A stretch of DNA of 6,041 bases, taken from an uncultured Moraxellaceae bacterium (GTDB lineage: Bacteria > Pseudomonadota > Gammaproteobacteria > Pseudomonadales > Moraxellaceae). The position numbers and the translations under genes were made by a program. The notes beneath the pieces were generated by a model, which worked only from the letters and a program-made list of their open reading frames with translations, did no database searches and was not told the origin of the DNA. This document shows, piece by piece, positions 5,009 through 6,041 of this stretch. Positions within the stretch are counted from its first letter, which is position 1, and each line of letters opens with the position of its first letter. The stretch is from the NCBI GenBank assembly GCA_937952925.1, contig CALFYA010000147.1:1-6041 (forward strand), in the 5' to 3' direction.

Positions 5009-5935
5009 ATGTTGGACAATCTCAGAAGCATGGCAGTGTTTGCCAGTGTGGTTGAACGGGGTTCATTTAGTGCAGCTGCACGTGATTTGGGCATCACCAC
5101 CAGTGCGGTCAGTCAACAAGTTCGAGCGCTTGAGCAAGATATGGGCGTGGTGCTGTTGCATCGCTCTACGCGTAAGCTGAGCTTGACCGAAGCGGGTCAT
5201 GCCTTTTTTCAAAGTTGTCAAGAAATGGTCGAAGCGGCACAACGTGGCCGTATCCGAATCAATGAGTTGCGTGATGAGTTGATTGGTGATCTACGCATTG
5301 CCACCACGCCCGAACTCGGTGCGAATCATGTGGTACCTGCGTTATCGAGTTGGATGGCTGCGCATCCGGCACTGCAAATTCATTTTGAAGCCGATAATCG
5401 CTACATCGACTTGATTGATGAGCGGATTGATATCGCCATTCGGATGAGTCCCGGCCTTGCCGATTCAAGCCTGATTGCACGGCCAATGGCACGCGTTGAT
5501 CAGGTGCTGTGCGCATCACCGGCCTATCTACGTCAATTTGCACCCCTGCATCACCCGAGCGAATTGTCTGAGCATCAGATGATTGCCATCAATCTGATCA
5601 AAGATGCGCAAGATTGTACCTTCCGCAATGCCAAAACCGGTGAGCATGCTTCGGTGCATATTCCCTCACGCTTGTACACCAACAACGTCTTTTTGATGAA
5701 GTCGTTGTGTTTGGGTGGGCATGGTTTGGCACGCTTGCTGTATTTGGATGTGCAAAAAGAGTTGGCGCGGGGTGAGTTGGTCGAAGTCTTGCCCAACTGG
5801 CAAATGCCCGACTATACCTTGTATGCGTTGACCTTGCGCCGTGAGCAACAGCCATTGAAGATTGTCCGTTGCCTTGAAGCCTTATCGCATTATTTTGGGC
5901 AATTGCCTGGTGGTCGTGCGATCCAAGACGCTTAA
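5009..5935 (+). CDS. LysR-family transcriptional regulator, CrgA/AaeR type
   Basis: The 308-residue protein has the length and build of a LysR regulator. The N-terminal winged helix-turn-helix reads NLRSMAVFASVVERGSFSAA (4-23), then ARDLGITTSAVSQQVRALEQDMGVVLLHRSTRKLSLTEAG to residue 63. A linker helix is followed by a periplasmic-binding-protein-like effector domain (about 90-298) starting GDLRIATTPELGANHVVPAL. The pattern RIDIAIRMSPGLADSSLIAR is typical of the CrgA/AaeR branch. The ATG at 5009 fits the family start; a GTG at 4979 in the same frame would add 10 unlike residues. AAGGA (4993-4997) is the likely ribosome-binding site, at a rather long 11-base spacing. Only 54 bases separate it from nlpD, and no convincing promoter was found between them. 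No divergent partner gene is present, so the target and inducer are unknown. Confidence 0.94.
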   Translation: MLDNLRSMAVFASVVERGSFSAAARDLGITTSAVSQQVRALEQDMGVVLLHRSTRKLSLTEAGHAFFQSCQEMVEAAQRGRIRINELRDELIGDLRIATTPELGANHVVPALSSWMAAHPALQIHFEADNRYIDLIDERIDIAIRMSPGLADSSLIARPMARVDQVLCASPAYLRQFAPLHHPSELSEHQMIAINLIKDAQDCTFRNAKTGEHASVHIPSRLYTNNVFLMKSLCLGGHGLARLLYLDVQKELARGELVEVLPNWQMPDYTLYALTLRREQQPLKIVRCLEALSHYFGQLPGGRAIQDA

Positions 5936-6041
5936 ATGTGATGGAAAAAAAGCCCTGTTTGACAGTAATGCCAGTCAGTTAAGCGATTGCTCTTGCTCTT
6001 TGCAGGGACGCTGAGCGCAATTGTTTGAGCCATGGATGGCG
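5936..6041. other. Unresolved end of window after the LysR gene
   Basis: No gene is certain here. On the minus strand one frame enters from the right edge and ends at a TAA (5979-5981) with the plausible C-terminus HPWLKQLRSASLQRARAIA; another ends at a TGA (5975-5977) with HGSNNCAQRPCKEQEQSLN. Read on the minus strand, the seven T at 5945-5951 could belong to a terminator shared with a convergent gene, but the only stems found (TGAC/GTCA, or CTG/CAG with a bulge) are weak. A plus-strand ATG at 6032 has no clear ribosome-binding site. Confidence 0.3.

Overview
The window reads as ordinary chromosomal DNA from a gammaproteobacterium, most likely a member of the Moraxellaceae (Acinetobacter and relatives). 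The evidence is the mutL-miaA-hfq gene order, an Hfq with a very long glycine-rich tail as known from Acinetobacter, Moraxella and Psychrobacter, a MutL that carries the endonuclease motif E. coli MutL lacks, and an nlpD gene not followed by rpoS. The genus cannot be fixed from this sequence. All recognised genes are on the + strand.

Layout. (1) 1-1528: mutL without its N-terminal roughly 125 residues, which lie outside the window. (2) 1530-2471: miaA, starting at a TTG two bases after the mutL stop, with its ribosome-binding site inside the mutL end. (3) 2472-2570: a leader with a weak hairpin and a T/GT-rich tract just before the hfq ribosome-binding site. (4) 2571-3089: hfq, a standard Sm-like core followed by about 105 residues of Gly/Phe-rich tail encoded partly by a 24-bp tandem repeat, ending in an acidic tip. 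(5) 3090-3245: a 61-bp TA-bounded inverted repeat that resembles a miniature transposable element, a strong intrinsic terminator and a promoter for surE. (6) 3246-4954: surE and an nlpD-like lipoprotein. Between them is an imperfect duplication of the ribosome-binding-site region, which creates a possible 12-codon leader peptide overlapping the nlpD start. (7) 5009-5935: a LysR-family regulator of the CrgA/AaeR type. (8) 5936-6041: unresolved.

How they fit together. The first block is an information-processing operon: mismatch repair (MutL), tRNA A37 modification (MiaA) and RNA chaperoning (Hfq). The second block is a housekeeping pair, a nucleotide phosphatase (SurE) and a cell-division hydrolase activator (NlpD-type). 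The gene pcm, often between surE and nlpD, and rpoS, often after nlpD, are both absent. The LysR gene is probably an independent unit with an unknown target.

No clearly new multi-gene system is visible. The points most worth following up are the repeat-built FG-rich Hfq tail, the U/GU-rich hfq leader, the TA-flanked palindrome after hfq, and the duplicated ribosome-binding-site mini-ORF before nlpD.
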